A DNA stretch of 64,000 nt from Colletotrichum lupini. Lineage: Eukaryota; Ascomycota; Sordariomycetes; Glomerellales; Glomerellaceae. The stretch is from NCBI RefSeq assembly GCF_023278565.1, contig NC_064679.1:1984001-2048000 (forward strand). Reading direction: 5' to 3'. A model generated the notes under the pieces. It was not told the DNA's origin. It did no database searches and was given only the letters and a program-made list of their open reading frames with translations. The first letter of the stretch is position 1; each line of letters opens with the position of its first letter. The translations under genes and the position numbers were made by a program. Below are positions 36,787 through 47,835 of this stretch, one piece after another.

Positions 36787-36845
36787 TAAGTAGGTAGGTA
36801 GGTAGGTAGGTAAGTAGGTAGGTAAGTAGGTAAGTAGGTAGGTAT
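36787..36845 (+). repeat. (GTAG/GTAA)n tetranucleotide microsatellite
   Basis: GTAGGTAGGTAG units with GTAA interruptions, just inside the right TIR of element B. The unit is not the fungal telomere TTAGGG. Confidence 0.85.
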
Positions 36846-36936
36846 AAGCAGCTAGGCTCCGTAGTTAGAGGTAGGGCCTGCCGTAGCTATACTTAGTAAT
36901 AGAATAGCGGGAGCTACTAATAGAATATCCTCGCCC

Positions 36937-36944
36937 ATAATTTA
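36937..36944. repeat. Right target-site duplication ATAATTTA
   Basis: Matches 33989-33996. Confidence 0.85.
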
Positions 36945-39900
36945 TATTTTTAAATACTTTATAAACTTATAACGCGCTTTAATAACTTTTTATTTACTTA
37001 TATACTAAACGTTTAAATAAACCTTAAAAAAGGGTTTATAAATTAGAATTATAAATATATAGGAGTTATTAAAACGTTATAATTTAGCTTTTTAATAAGC
37101 TTTATAAGTCGTAATTAGCTCCCGGGTTTAAATATATATTTCTAGTTAATAATATCGTTTTATAAGGCGGAAATAAGTAGCCTCTCGTCCTCGGTACCCG
37201 GATTTATTATATATTTCGTTAATTAGGTCTACTTAATAGCGCTTATTATTAATTATTTAAATAGGTTAGGGACGAGTCTTCGTCCCTTATTAAAATAAAA
37301 GTTTATTTTATATAATAAATTATATTACTATTTATTTAAAATATCTAAACTAATTAAAGGGTATACCCGCTAGCTTTTTTAAAATAAAAAGAAAATAAGT
37401 AATTTATTTTAAAAGATCTAACTATTATTCGTCTAGTACTAATATATTAGCTAGAATATTTATTTCTTATATTTAATTAATAGTAGCGTTATTATAGCTA
37501 TGCGCTACGAAAGAAAAGTTTTTTATAACGCGTATTTATAAAACTCGTATATTAATAAAGTCCTTAATATCTTTATTAAGCTTTATTTTAACTAGGTTAG
37601 ATTAGCTAGGGTTTTTCTTAAAAAGGCTATTTATTATAGTATTTTTTTATTAATATATTTAATTTTAAAGTTAAAAAGTTTAATCTAAAAGAGCTAGTGC
37701 GTTATTATTATTAATAATAAGTTATTTACTATATTATTAATTTAAATAATTAGGACCTAGGTATTGGTTTTTAATAAAAAGTTAATTTTAAATAAATAAT
37801 TATAAAGACGCTTTAGGCTTATTAAAACGCCTCGTATTTTAAGCTTATTAAAGTTATAATTAAGTTCTAACTCGCGCTATATCTTATTCTTATATTAAAT
37901 AATAATACGCTTATTATTAATAATTTAACTAAGTATATTACTTTATTTTTTAATATTAGCGTCCGTTATAAAAATAATTTACCTAGCCTCGGTATTATAA
38001 TTTAATAAAATTAAAATAGGGGTTATAATAATTACTTTTTTAAGTATTTTTATAACTTTAATTTATAACGCTCCCTATTTAAAACATTAGTTCTTATTAA
38101 GTAGGGAGTATAACGGGGCTGTTATAAAAAAAATACTTAATTTAATAGTAATAAAAAGTAATAATACTAAGAAACGATTTAATTTTTAAAATGTTTAAGT
38201 ATTTTATTTATTTAAGGATCTTAAGGACTTTAGTTTAATTAGGCCGTCTCCCTTCTATATTATAAAAGTAGCTTATAATAACTATAGATAGCTAGTACTA
38301 TTATAACTTCGCTCCGGAAATAATATAGCTAGTTAGCTCGATATTAACTAAGACCTAATCGATATTTTAGAAGTATTTATAAACGAATTACTACGGGATC
38401 GCGGGCCTTTAATCATAATATTATTAATAAAAGCGCTATAGTATTTCGGAATTAGGTTATAAAAAATATAAGTTATAATTTAATAAAACTAAGCTACCGA
38501 ATTCGTTACCCCTTATGGGAGGGTATAATATCTATATAGCCTAAGTAGAATTAAAAAAGTTATTAAATCGTAGCTCTTTTTATTTAAAGAGATCTAATCG
38601 TAACTAAAAAAGAATTTTAAAAAAGAGATAAGCTAATTTATAATAAACCTTTTTAAGAACTTATTAGTATTAAGTAGTTATTAAGTATTTCGAAAAGTAA
38701 CGGTATTAACTTTAGTTACTAAGTTAATTAATTAAAGATTACTATCTTTTATTATTATTAAGAACTAGGGGTTTTAATACGTAGTATAGTTGTTTTTAAT
38801 AATACCTCGGATAATACGTTTTTAAATTATTTTAAAAGCTTTTAATAATAGAACTTTTAAAATAAGGATATTTCTTACTTACTAAGTTCCATAAAATATA
38901 ATCTTAATTAATTATAATAGCGTAATTATAAAGTCGAAACGGCTATATTTAAAAAAGTCTTATACTAACGCTTTTTTTTAATTAAGGAGTATTTATTTAA
39001 AAGATTCTTATTTATAAAATAAAAAATAATCGTAATTTTTAAAAATAGCTTAGAGTTAATTATTTATTAATTTAAAACTTAGTTTTATATTTAAAAACTT
39101 AGGTATGATAATATTTTTATAAGGGCCCGATCGGTTTTATAGCTTATTCTTAACCTCTTTAAGCTTTTTGAGTTTTTAATAAGAATTATTATTAAGTATC
39201 GATTTATGAAAGGGCGCGTCGTTAACTAACTAGACTTTTTAATTTTTTCTTTTATATATTATATTAATTTTAATAGCATAGGGAATCTTATAAAAAGCTT
39301 TTTTAGCTACTTTATATAACTTTAATACCTCTTATCCTAGCCTTTTAATCTATTATTTAATATATAATTCTTTTTATTAAAAAATAAGTATTTTTATTAA
39401 GAAATATAAGTTATTTTAATTAGCTAATCCGTTTAACCTATTTTTAGCTTTAGTATAAGCGGTTATTATTACTTTTTTAATTTATATAATCTAAGGCTAC
39501 ATTATATAGAGCGTAATTATAATTATAATTTAGTTAGCTTAGTTTTAGTTGAAAATTATTATAATACGCTCGTTTTTTTTTAGTTCGGATTATAAATAAG
39601 GGTTATCGGAATTAGTAATATTCTTAGTTATATTATTAATATTTAGTTTTCCGATTTAAAGACTTTTTTTATATACTATTTAAAATAAAGTAAGATATCT
39701 TTTACGTCTTAAAAATCGTTCGTTTTAATTATCTTTATAAGGATCCTTAGCCTCGTATTTTAATATAAATTAGAGCAGTAACTATTAACTTATTATATTT
39801 AAAAAATAGCTTAGTATTTTATATAAACAGAAGACCTAATAATAATAAATCGGAGGTCTCTTATTCGTTTTTAATAAAAAAATAAGTAATTATTTTAAAC

Positions 39901-42900
39901 TTATTAATTTATTTATTTATAAAATAGAAGCTATGAAAAGTTATTTAGCTAGCCGGATTATATTTAAACGTTTATATTTAAAGTATTATTATTATATAAG
40001 AAATACTAGCTTTTTTAACGTATTATTTTAAAAAGATATTAACTTATACCCTAGTATTTAAAATCGTAACGATTATTAAACCCTTATTATTCTAATTTAT
40101 ATTAAATATTTAGATTTCTAACTGTATATAGGCGTTTAAAATTATGAAAATTAGAAACTTAGAAATCGGATTAGTACTTTTAACTTTACTAATCTTAGCT
40201 ATATAGCTCGACCTTAAGAAGAGGTTCTTATTATATTTTTTAAAAAAATCTTTAATATTTTTTTATTATTATTTATTTTTTATTAAGTTAGCTAAGGATC
40301 TCGGAGCTTTTAATAAAATTCTATTAGTATTAAAATACTTTTAATTACGTATTAAAATTATTATTATTATAATATATTTTAATATAATCTTTTATAAGAA
40401 GTTTATAAAAAGCGAGATCGGGGCCTCGAGCCTCTTTTTTATTAACTTTCTAACCTTAACTTTAAAATTAAAATTACGGGGCTAATTTATAGTTATTATT
40501 TTTTAAATTTTATAAAAAAGAGGCTCTTAGGTTCTTTAAATATTAATATTATAAGTACTAATCGGGACTTTAATAGGCTAGGGCTCAGAGGTAGATCTAG
40601 GAGTTACGTTTTTTATTATTTCGAAAACCTCGTTATTATTTTTAATCTCTATAATTTCTTTTTTTAATTAAAGAAAACACCCGTTTTTTCTTTAAATTAT
40701 AAATACTAACTTAGGCTATTAATACTATATATTTTTTTAAAATATAGTTTAGTTATTAAGATACGATTCTTAGGGGGTCTTTTTTTATAAATAGTATAAA
40801 TATCTACTTAGTTATAATAACCTAAATTAGGTCGTATTACGTAAATATATTTAACTATACTCATAGGATTAATAAAAGGGAGTATAAGTATAGTTTATTA
40901 AAGTAGTCTAATTTAGTAATTTAGAATCTATTTAACTCAAAGCTTAGTATTTTCTTTAGTTAATATATTCGCTACGTAAAAAAAAAGAATAACGCGATTA
41001 GTAATTACGTATTCTTTTTTGTTTTTAATTATAATAAAGGGGATATTATTTATAAGCTTATGCCCGTTACGTTTTCCGTAGTACTAAGCTCCTTAAGCTA
41101 AAATAATAAAATAAGTATCTTTATTAAGAGTATATTAATCGTAATCCTTAATAATTTAGTAGTATTAACTTTAGTAATACTAATAGTAATCCCTAAGTTT
41201 TATAATCGGGGGCTAATTAGGATATATAATACTTATATTAAATATATAAATAAAGCTTTAAAAATAAATACTATTTTAATAAATCTTTAGCTTATTTATC
41301 TTATTAGCTAGGTTAGAATTAGTAATATTATTAATAGCTACTTAGGTAACCTAGACCTCTATTATTAGTTAGTAATATTATTAATAATTTAAATATTAAT
41401 ATTAAGTATTATTACGTATTTAAGGAGTAGGGGGTCGTAATAAGAGTTCGGGTTAATTTTAATTATTTATAAAAAGTAGGCTATATTCCTTTTTATATAC
41501 GATCGCGTTAAGAAGTCTTATTTTAAACCTTATATACTTTATTAATCTAACGAAGCTATTTAAAATAACCCTAACTTTTTTTATTACTTCTTTTATAATA
41601 TTAATATAAAATTACTTATATACGGCCTTAATTAGGCTCTTATTAATTATAATATAGAGGTCTTATTACTTAATAAGGGTAATTATATTATTAATCTTAA
41701 TAAATAGTATTTAAGTAGAGTTTAAGTTAGAAAACGAAATAGGTAGCCCCTTAATAACTTTTTTAATTTACTCTTTTTTATTTAAAAAGTAGTTAATATC
41801 TTATTTTCTATACTTTTATAAAAAGAAATCCTTAGCTTAGGCCTAGGGTAGTTCTTTAATTACGTTTTTAACTAGAGTTTAATAATTTCTTTTTATAATA
41901 TATATAATAAACTTATTTTTAAATCGGTCCGGGACTTTATTAATCTCGTACTAATCCTCGAACTTTTTTAAAAAGTCTATAATATTATTGTTTTTAAAAA
42001 CTATAGTCTCTTCTTAACTAAAGAATAGTATTTTATAAAAACTTATATTTTTTATTAAATTAAGCTAAAGAATTATAAAAACCTTAGTTTAAAGTATAGT
42101 AATTTAGATCTAAGTAATAATAGTACTTAAAAAGGTATTAATTAAAGGATCTATTCTAACCCAAGTTACGATTAGTTTTTTTTAATTAGATTAATAAGTA
42201 AATTTATTAAAAAGGGTAGCCTTTTTATTATTAAATAACTCCGTAGCTTATAAGTCTTAATAAACTATAAAAGCTAGTTTAGTAAATAGTTTATTTAAAA
42301 TAAAAGGGTTAGCTTCGTATAATTAAACGTCCTAAGGGGCGCTAATAATAATAAAAATAACGTATTAATTATTTATATTTACGGTCCGAGGTTATTAAAA
42401 GTATAGTTTATTAATTCTATTTATAATTTTAATAATCTTATATTAGTTTATTTATTTTAAATAAAGTTTAAAAAAAGAAGAAAAGAGCCGTTTTAATAAT
42501 TAAAACGTAGCCGTTATCTTAATTAACGTAATTTAGGCCGTTCTTTTTAATCCCTATTATATATATAACTAAAGTTTTAATTAGATATTATATTAGGCCT
42601 ATAGTAATACTAATGAAAATTATTAATAAGTCTAGTTAAAAACTAGTTTTATAAGCGCCCTTAGCCCGACGTATTTATATTTTTAAATAGGTCTATTATT
42701 AAGTCTCCGGACTATATTAATTAATAAAGAAAAGTCTAGTTAAATAACTAATTATACCCATTAAAGTATTTTATTAGTTCTAATCTTAACTTATTATTTA
42801 TTTTATTATATTATTATAGCGTTTTATACTTAGGCTTAATCCGGTTCTAAATATCCGCGTTTTTTTTTACTTATTTATCTTATTTACTTCTTAAGGTTTA

Positions 42901-43125
42901 TTATATCCCCCGTTTTATTAAATAAAAAGCCCTTTTTTATACGTCTTCGTTTTTACGTTTTAATTATTTAATTACCTTTTTTTAAATTAAAATCCTACTA
43001 CTTATATTCGTTTCAATTATTATGCCGTTTTCCCTAATTAATTATTTAAAATATTTTTAATTAAGTTAGGCTTTCTCTTGTTTATTTTCTTATTTAATAA
43101 GAAAAGGATTTTTAAAAAAGGAGAT

Positions 43126-43528
43126 TATTAAAAATGTATAAAGTATAAGGGACTCTTATAGTATAGTACTTTAAAAAAACTACAAATATTTATAAAAATA
43201 ATATAAAATACCTCTTTCGATCGGGTTAATACGGTCTTAATTAACAAAGCTATAACTAAGAAAAAGAGGATAATATTAACTAGATTAACAAAGTAAACTT
43301 TTTAATTATTTTATATTATTATATATAAAAATAAATCATTAAAAAGGCTCTAGTTCGATCTTAAAAAGTATATATATAATTAAAATAAAAATCCGTATTA
43401 CTAAGCCCCTATTTCTAATTAGGGCCCTTTGTTTTATATCTTTTTTTAATTAGCTCTTTTATAAATCCCTAGACTTAATTAGCTTTAAAAAGGACCGCTA
43501 GGACTAATTACCCTACCCCATTTTAATA
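43126..43528 (+). repeat. Right LTR of LTR element A
   Basis: Direct repeat of 27525-27926. Shared words include AAGGGACTC, GTATAGTACTTTAAAA, AATATAAAATACCTCTTT and CTTTTATAAATCCCTAGACT. Confidence 0.75.
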
Positions 43529-44732
43529 TCTTTACTCGTAGTAACTACGTTAAGTATATAGATAGTAATAAGTAGTTTATAATAGGCCGTATTAATTATA
43601 ATTTTGTTTATAAAATATATAACTTACGCCGCATCTTTATTATTATTATACTAATAGAGATTTTAGATAATAAGGACTATATACTCGACTTATATAAGGT
43701 GCGCTACCTTAAGGATTAACTTACTATTATTAATATTAATATTATCTAGCCTAAGAAGCTATACTTCGTTAAGATCCGTAACTATAGTATTTAAGTTAAG
43801 TAATAGGTTAAGTAGCTATAATATGCTTAATACTATATAAGTATATCCCTATTACTATTACTCTGACGGGTATATACTAATATATTTATATCGTAAGCTA
43901 CTTTATATATCCGAGTATTAGGTAGGTAAAACTATTTATTTTTAATACTTATTTATAATTGCGAGAGGCTAAATAGCTTACCTACTTAATATTAAAGAAC
44001 TTTACGGGTAGTAGTAGTAATAGTAGTAATAATAATAGCGGCGCCTTAATACTACGATTTCTAAGTAATAAGGTAAGTTAATTATTACGAGCGGCTTTAT
44101 TCTTTTTTTCGTATTAATAAATCCGTATATAGGCTATATATTTATATTATCTTACCCGCTAGACTATTTCTCTAAATTTAATAGGGATAGTAGTATTAGA
44201 GTTAGGGGTCTAACTTTATAGTAGTAGTAGCGTTTATTAGACTTAGAGGTTTAATTTTAGGGATTTTACTTAGAGGTATAAGTAGCCGCGACATCCGCAC
44301 ATCTATAGCAATATTATAATATATATAAATAGTAGTATATTAATATATTTATTTAAATATATTAGTATCCGTATACCCCGGGCCCCGGGAGTACCCCTTA
44401 GTACGGTCCCCGATGCCCTACTTATAACTTTTAAAACTCTTAGCTACTCTTAGGCGATTATTATTAAAAATATAACTATTATATATATTACTATTATTAT
44501 AAATTAAGTTATAGTATTTTATTTAATAGTAGTAGTATAGAGTCGCGCGACTATATTAATATCCTTAATTAATATATTCCCTTATACGCCCCCGGTAAGG
44601 TATAATGAGTAATTAGTTAAATTAATTAAATATTTGTTAAATATGTTAAATAATTAAATATAGCGCGAGAAATGAGCCAAACAATTAAATACGAACCTTA
44701 TATTTGATTTGTTTGTATGGGTATAAGCGCTG

Positions 44733-44740
44733 GCAGATTC
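44733..44740. repeat. Right target-site duplication GCAGATTC
   Basis: Matches 14967-14974 exactly. Confidence 0.9.
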
Positions 44741-44742
44741 TA
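44740..44742 (-). other. In-frame TAG next to insertion point
   Basis: The codon sits between WGQL and NLLFPDD in the joined frame. TGG or CAG would give TAG by a single RIP-type transition. It may be a RIP-leakage mutation within the first bases outside the element. Confidence 0.5.
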
Positions 44743-46067
44743 TAATTGCCCCCAAGTTTGAATTTTGTAGCCGGCAGCACGACTTTTGAGAGACTCGTCT
44801 TTGAGACTGTCCACGCCATCTTCGGGATCTCTTGGTTCGGAATTAGGATTTAACCGTCGGTTGCGAAGACAAACTTCAGGCGGGTGGCCTCCAGCCGTTC
44901 GCGGTTGCCCACAGTAAGTACACCCCCCGTGCTCAGCGCTAATATGTCTCCTATGTGATTGTGCCGAGTCAGGCCTTGTCCAAAGATAGCAACGTGGAAG
45001 GAAACATCCAATGTTCGGAATCAGCTGTGGGAGTATTGCAAGAACATTGGAACTTACTTTAATTCTGCCATTTGCTTGTAGGGCTTATTGGCACAAGCAT
45101 CGAAATCCCGGGCGTTGAATCTCCAGGGGTTGCGTTTTCTAAAGGGACTGCTGAAACCCCCTGGACGCCCGATCTTCCGTCTCTTGCTGCGTCCTCTTCT
45201 TGTTGGGCCCTGGTCTTGACCAGCATTCTCGTCCATCTCGTCGTGCTCATCGTCTCCGCCTCGCTCTTCAGCCGGTCGCTTCTTTGTTCCTGACTCTGAT
45301 TGTTGAGCTCGATTTGATGTCTCATCAAATGCCGAGTTGCCGTCGCTAGCATCTCCCTCTTCGACGTCATAGCAGGAAAAGCCGTCATCATCCCAGTCAA
45401 TTGTCGAGAACGTTTCCTCTTGCTGCAGAATTTCGACGCACTGATCTTTAAACTTGGAGAACGCCTCGATGACACGAAGAGGGTGACTGAGTCGGTTAAG
45501 ACACACCCCAAGAGAACGGGATAAAGCAATGTTGGCAGCACTCTCTAAATCAAAATCAGAGCGACAGATATCAGAACCAGAGTCGGACTCTCGAGCACTA
45601 ATCGGTGACTCAGCCGCGCTGTAGATACCAGTCGGAGTACTAGCTCCGCCAGAGGGGAGCTGGGAATCTGGTAGGCGGGAATCTCGAGAAAGAATCGGCA
45701 AATCTGCGAACTTGCCTGAGGGCAACGCGTTCACATGCTCCCCGATACCAACAAGACCAAGCTCCATGGCTTGGCCCGGCGCAGAGGTCAGCCTTGTTGG
45801 GCTTTGAGGTTGAGATGTGGTTGGAGTCGTCGCCGATGGAGAATGCATGTGGAAGTCGAAGTGAGGAGCCGAAAAGGTAGCAGAATGGGCCTTGGAATAT
45901 GAAGTCGAAATAGTCCCAACTGAATGGTTGTCGTCGGCGTGAGTCTTTTGTCGGCGAAGTGCTAGCTTTGAAGGAACTTCGACTGATTTACCGCGATATA
46001 TAGTATGTTCTTGTGGGCTCTTGGTTGAGGTGACACCCTCAATTGCTGCCTCGTTTTCGTCGTTCAT

Positions 46068-46881
46068 TATTGCGAACCAATATGCAAACAGAAGGTAGAA
46101 CAGTGAGCAGGGCCGTGGATTCACTCTTCAGTGAGGGAAGGAAGGAAGCTGCCGTACCCGTATCAAGTTGTCAAGGAAATCAGATGGGGGAAAGAAATGG
46201 GGAGCCCGAACCGATCGAAAGATCAGCTACCGCGACGACACGTGCCATCAAGATAATGGCTATGACAAGGGTGAGGTAGCAAGGGCTGAGATTGGGCCAT
46301 TTTTCATTTTCAAAAGATTGAAATTCAGTTACAATTTGCTGCAACCCAACGGGGAAACCAGGACTTGCAGCCAAATGTGAGACAGGGCGTAGCACAGCGG
46401 TAGCGCCGATGGTCTTATTGGCTAGCATAATCTCAGTACAGTCGACTTGGTATGAACACATCTGATTGGGTTGGAGTCAACCAATGAACCCGGTTGCCTG
46501 AATCTCCCAGCCTGGCAAGGCGTTTTCGGTGAATAGCTGGGCACGGTGGTTGCCTGCAAGGTACTTGTGAGAAACCCGGCTGAAAATTCAGACGAATCTC
46601 AATATTCGTTCAATCCACAGGAATGCTTCTTGGGTCACCACCCTGGAGTACTTGGAGCCGCATGGAGTTTGCTCGCTGATGAGGCTGATACGTACTCAGT
46701 TACACTGTTATCACGGGGGTGCCTGTAGATTTGCTGCAAGGACGCATGAGAGCCCGATTGGTTGGTCAGTTGTGTTCAGTCAGTTTGAATCTCACGAAAT
46801 CGAAATCCAGTCGAAGACTATGTATGAACTTTTTCAATTGACTGTCAGTTGAAATTCATTAAATTGAGAGATAACATCTCA
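46068..46881. promoter_or_regulatory. Divergent region between the two split genes
   Basis: About 0.8 kb between the ATG of the minus-strand split gene and the first exon I can support of the plus-strand one. An upstream exon of the latter may lie here (a frame ending SHEIEIQSKT near 46820 precedes a GTATGA), but I could not join it in frame. Confidence 0.4.
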
Positions 46882-47418
46882 GGCGTTTGATTCTGAAAAC
46901 CATGCTGCTGATCAGGAAAAGCTTGTTGCGATGTTTCCAAGTATTTATATTGCGTCTAAAGTCATGGCTATTTCTCTCCGGATGCAATTTGAGTTTCCCC
47001 ATAGTTATCGGGAGCTACTCAATCACCGACCACAGATCCTCAAGTTACGACCAGAGGGGGTATTGCGACTTGCTTCAACAGCTACAATCATGCCTTGCTC
47101 TTCAGTCTACGAGAGCCAGTATGTTTGCGCCCCGTTGTGTGAATGATTTTGTTCTATGATTCTTCCGACTAATCTGAGATTTACAGTAAAACCCCTAGTA
47201 AGACACACAGTCACCTTGTGGCAAGGCATCTCAACGACAGGAATAATGTTCAAGACCGCCTCATCTTAAGAAGCAATGGAGAGATTACTGGCGTTGTACT
47301 GTCCCGTCAGACGTTCAAAGTTATTACCCAGGTCGATGTGCAGGTACGTAGCGGTGGGGAGCTAGTCGACAATGATTCGTTTAGAAAAGGCCTATGAGTT
47401 TTTCTAATTCAGACAAAT

Positions 47419-47421
47419 TAA
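47419..47421 (+). other. Candidate RIP-type stop TAA
   Basis: Third codon of exon 47413-47502 in the plus-strand split gene; CAA to TAA is a CpA-to-TpA transition. Confidence 0.55.
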
Positions 47422-47648
47422 GAAATCATCCACATTTTGCAAAGCTATGACGAGGAAACCCCGATCATACGTTTTCTTAATTCAAGAGACGACATTAAGA
47501 AAGTAAGGCATAGATTTCATGAAAATTGTTGAGATAAGCCACCACACTCGTTGCTTAAAGTTAATTATATTTATAGTTAGGATATCTTTTAGCAAATGCC
47601 TTCGATTCCATACCTCGCGATAACTTAACTTATTTACGTAATTAATAT

Positions 47649-47653
47649 AATAG
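47649..47653. repeat. Left target duplication AATAG (from GATGG)
   Basis: Compared with GATGG at 57446-57450 it differs by two G-to-A changes, the minus-strand form of RIP, as expected for the RIP-exposed side. Confidence 0.65.
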
Positions 47654-47835
47654 TATCGTAGAGTTATTATAGGGGTATCGACGTATATAAAAAGAACGGT
47701 TATTTATTAAAAATAAGAAATAAGTATAAAGCTTATTTTAATATAAAGGGTATAAATAAAGTAGGCCTTAGTAATTATATAACTAAGGTTACGTAACGTA
47801 TAATAAAGTTATAAATAGTTAAAACTATTACAATA
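47654..47835 (-). repeat. 3' LTR of LTR element B (182 bp)
   Basis: Direct repeat of 57264-57445 with the same length. It begins TATCGTAG (from TGTCGTAG) and ends TTACAATA (from TTACGACA). On the minus strand it is preceded by a tract TTTAGGGGGGTATAT, a polypurine tract, so this is the 3' LTR. Confidence 0.85.

Larger units (their letters stand above)
33997..36936. mobile_element. TIR transposon B (2,940 bp) with 8-bp target duplication
   Basis: The ends are a 57-bp inverted repeat starting GGGCGAGGATATT, with 55 of 57 positions matching (33997-34053 against 36880-36936). A perfect 8-bp duplication ATAATTTA flanks it. Eight bases fits hAT-like elements, while long TIRs starting GGG recall Mutator-like ones (usually 9 bp or more), so the superfamily is open. 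The interior is RIP-mutated with no frame, while the TIRs themselves are well preserved. It carries two microsatellites and lies inside LTR element A, so it inserted later. Confidence 0.85.
27525..43528 (+). mobile_element. LTR retrotransposon A, RIP-mutated, about 16 kb with nested insertion
   Basis: Two roughly 402-bp direct repeats bound it. A purine-rich tract (AAAAAAGGAGAT) immediately precedes the right LTR, so the element reads on the plus strand. The interior includes the 2.94-kb TIR element at 33997-36936. Without it about 13 kb remains, long for a single Gypsy or Copia element, so further nesting is likely. I could not find a matching target duplication. No reading frames survive. 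Confidence 0.65.
15300..44600. repeat. RIP-mutated AT-rich isochore 1
   Basis: Long stretches contain almost no CA or TG dinucleotides while TA is greatly enriched and CG is kept (ACG, CGT, GCG words are common). No frame longer than about 60 codons survives on either strand. This is what C-to-T change at CpA on both strands produces in duplicated DNA of Pezizomycotina. The DNA is presumably heterochromatic. Confidence 0.95.
14975..44732. mobile_element. 29,758-bp composite insertion with hAT-like ends
   Basis: The left end reads CAGCGCACATACCCATTCAA and the right end, reverse-complemented, reads CAGCGCTTATACCCATACAA: 18 of the first 21 positions match. CAGCG fits the hAT terminal consensus (C/T-A-G/A-N-G). 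The ends are flanked by a perfect 8-bp duplication. Subterminal DNA (14991-15080 and 44610-44715) is rich in TCAAA/TTTGA words and is not RIP-mutated. The interior is massively RIP-mutated and contains nested elements: a 3.58-kb TIR element (16268-19849), a 16-kb LTR element (27525-43528) and a 2.94-kb TIR element (33997-36936). Subtracting these leaves about 10 kb, larger than a usual 3-5-kb hAT element, so more nesting or captured DNA is likely. No intact coding frame remains inside. Confidence 0.8.
44733..46067 (-). pseudogene. 5' part of split gene (probable zinc-finger protein)
   Basis: The first exon runs from the ATG at 46067 (MNDENEAAIEG; an in-frame ATG at 46124 would add a hydrophobic leader I think is not real) to 45058, followed by GTAAGT. 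The N-terminus is Ser/Thr/Pro-rich and unstructured. The middle has two Asp/Glu-rich stretches, then a basic GRSKRRKIGRPG segment. FRKRNPWRFNARDFDAC...AEL resembles the entry of fungal C2H2 domains (CPFxKxxPxxY...C...LKxH). A second coding stretch before 44740 contains SHRRHISAEHGGCTYCG, and its frame reaches the target duplication. The intron between them is uncertain: acceptor AAG at 44975 keeps frame, whereas CAG near 45025 does not and gives a 33-bp intron. TAG at 44742-44740 interrupts the frame. The 3' part is at 14063-14974. Confidence 0.75.
46882..47653 (+). pseudogene. 5' part of a second split gene, unrecognised family
   Basis: Exons about 46882-47118, 47187-47343, 47413-47502 and 47577-47653. 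Introns of 68, 69 and 74 bp have donors GTATGT, GTACGT and GTAAGG and acceptors CAG, CAG and TAG. All junctions keep one frame. Readable pieces include QEKLVAMFPSIYIASKVM, SYRELLNHRPQ, EITGVVLSRQTFKVITQ, IIHILQSYDEETPIIRF and LANAFDSIPRDN. TAA at 47419-47421 and 47643-47645 interrupts the frame; each is explained by CAA to TAA. The frame runs into the left LTR of element B and resumes beyond its right LTR at 57451. No domain recognised; the 5' start is not determined. Confidence 0.7.

Noticed and set aside
36787..36845. Telomere-like repeat
   Set aside because: The unit is GTAG/GTAA, not TTAGGG, and it lies inside a transposon.
14975..44732. Giant Starship-type element
   Set aside because: No tyrosine-recombinase captain or cargo frames can be seen, and an 8-bp duplication with CAGCG ends fits hAT better. 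RIP could have erased a captain, so this is not fully excluded.
46180..46461. 93-codon minus-strand frame upstream of the split gene
   Set aside because: No domain; lies in the promoter region; composition unlike neighbouring exons.
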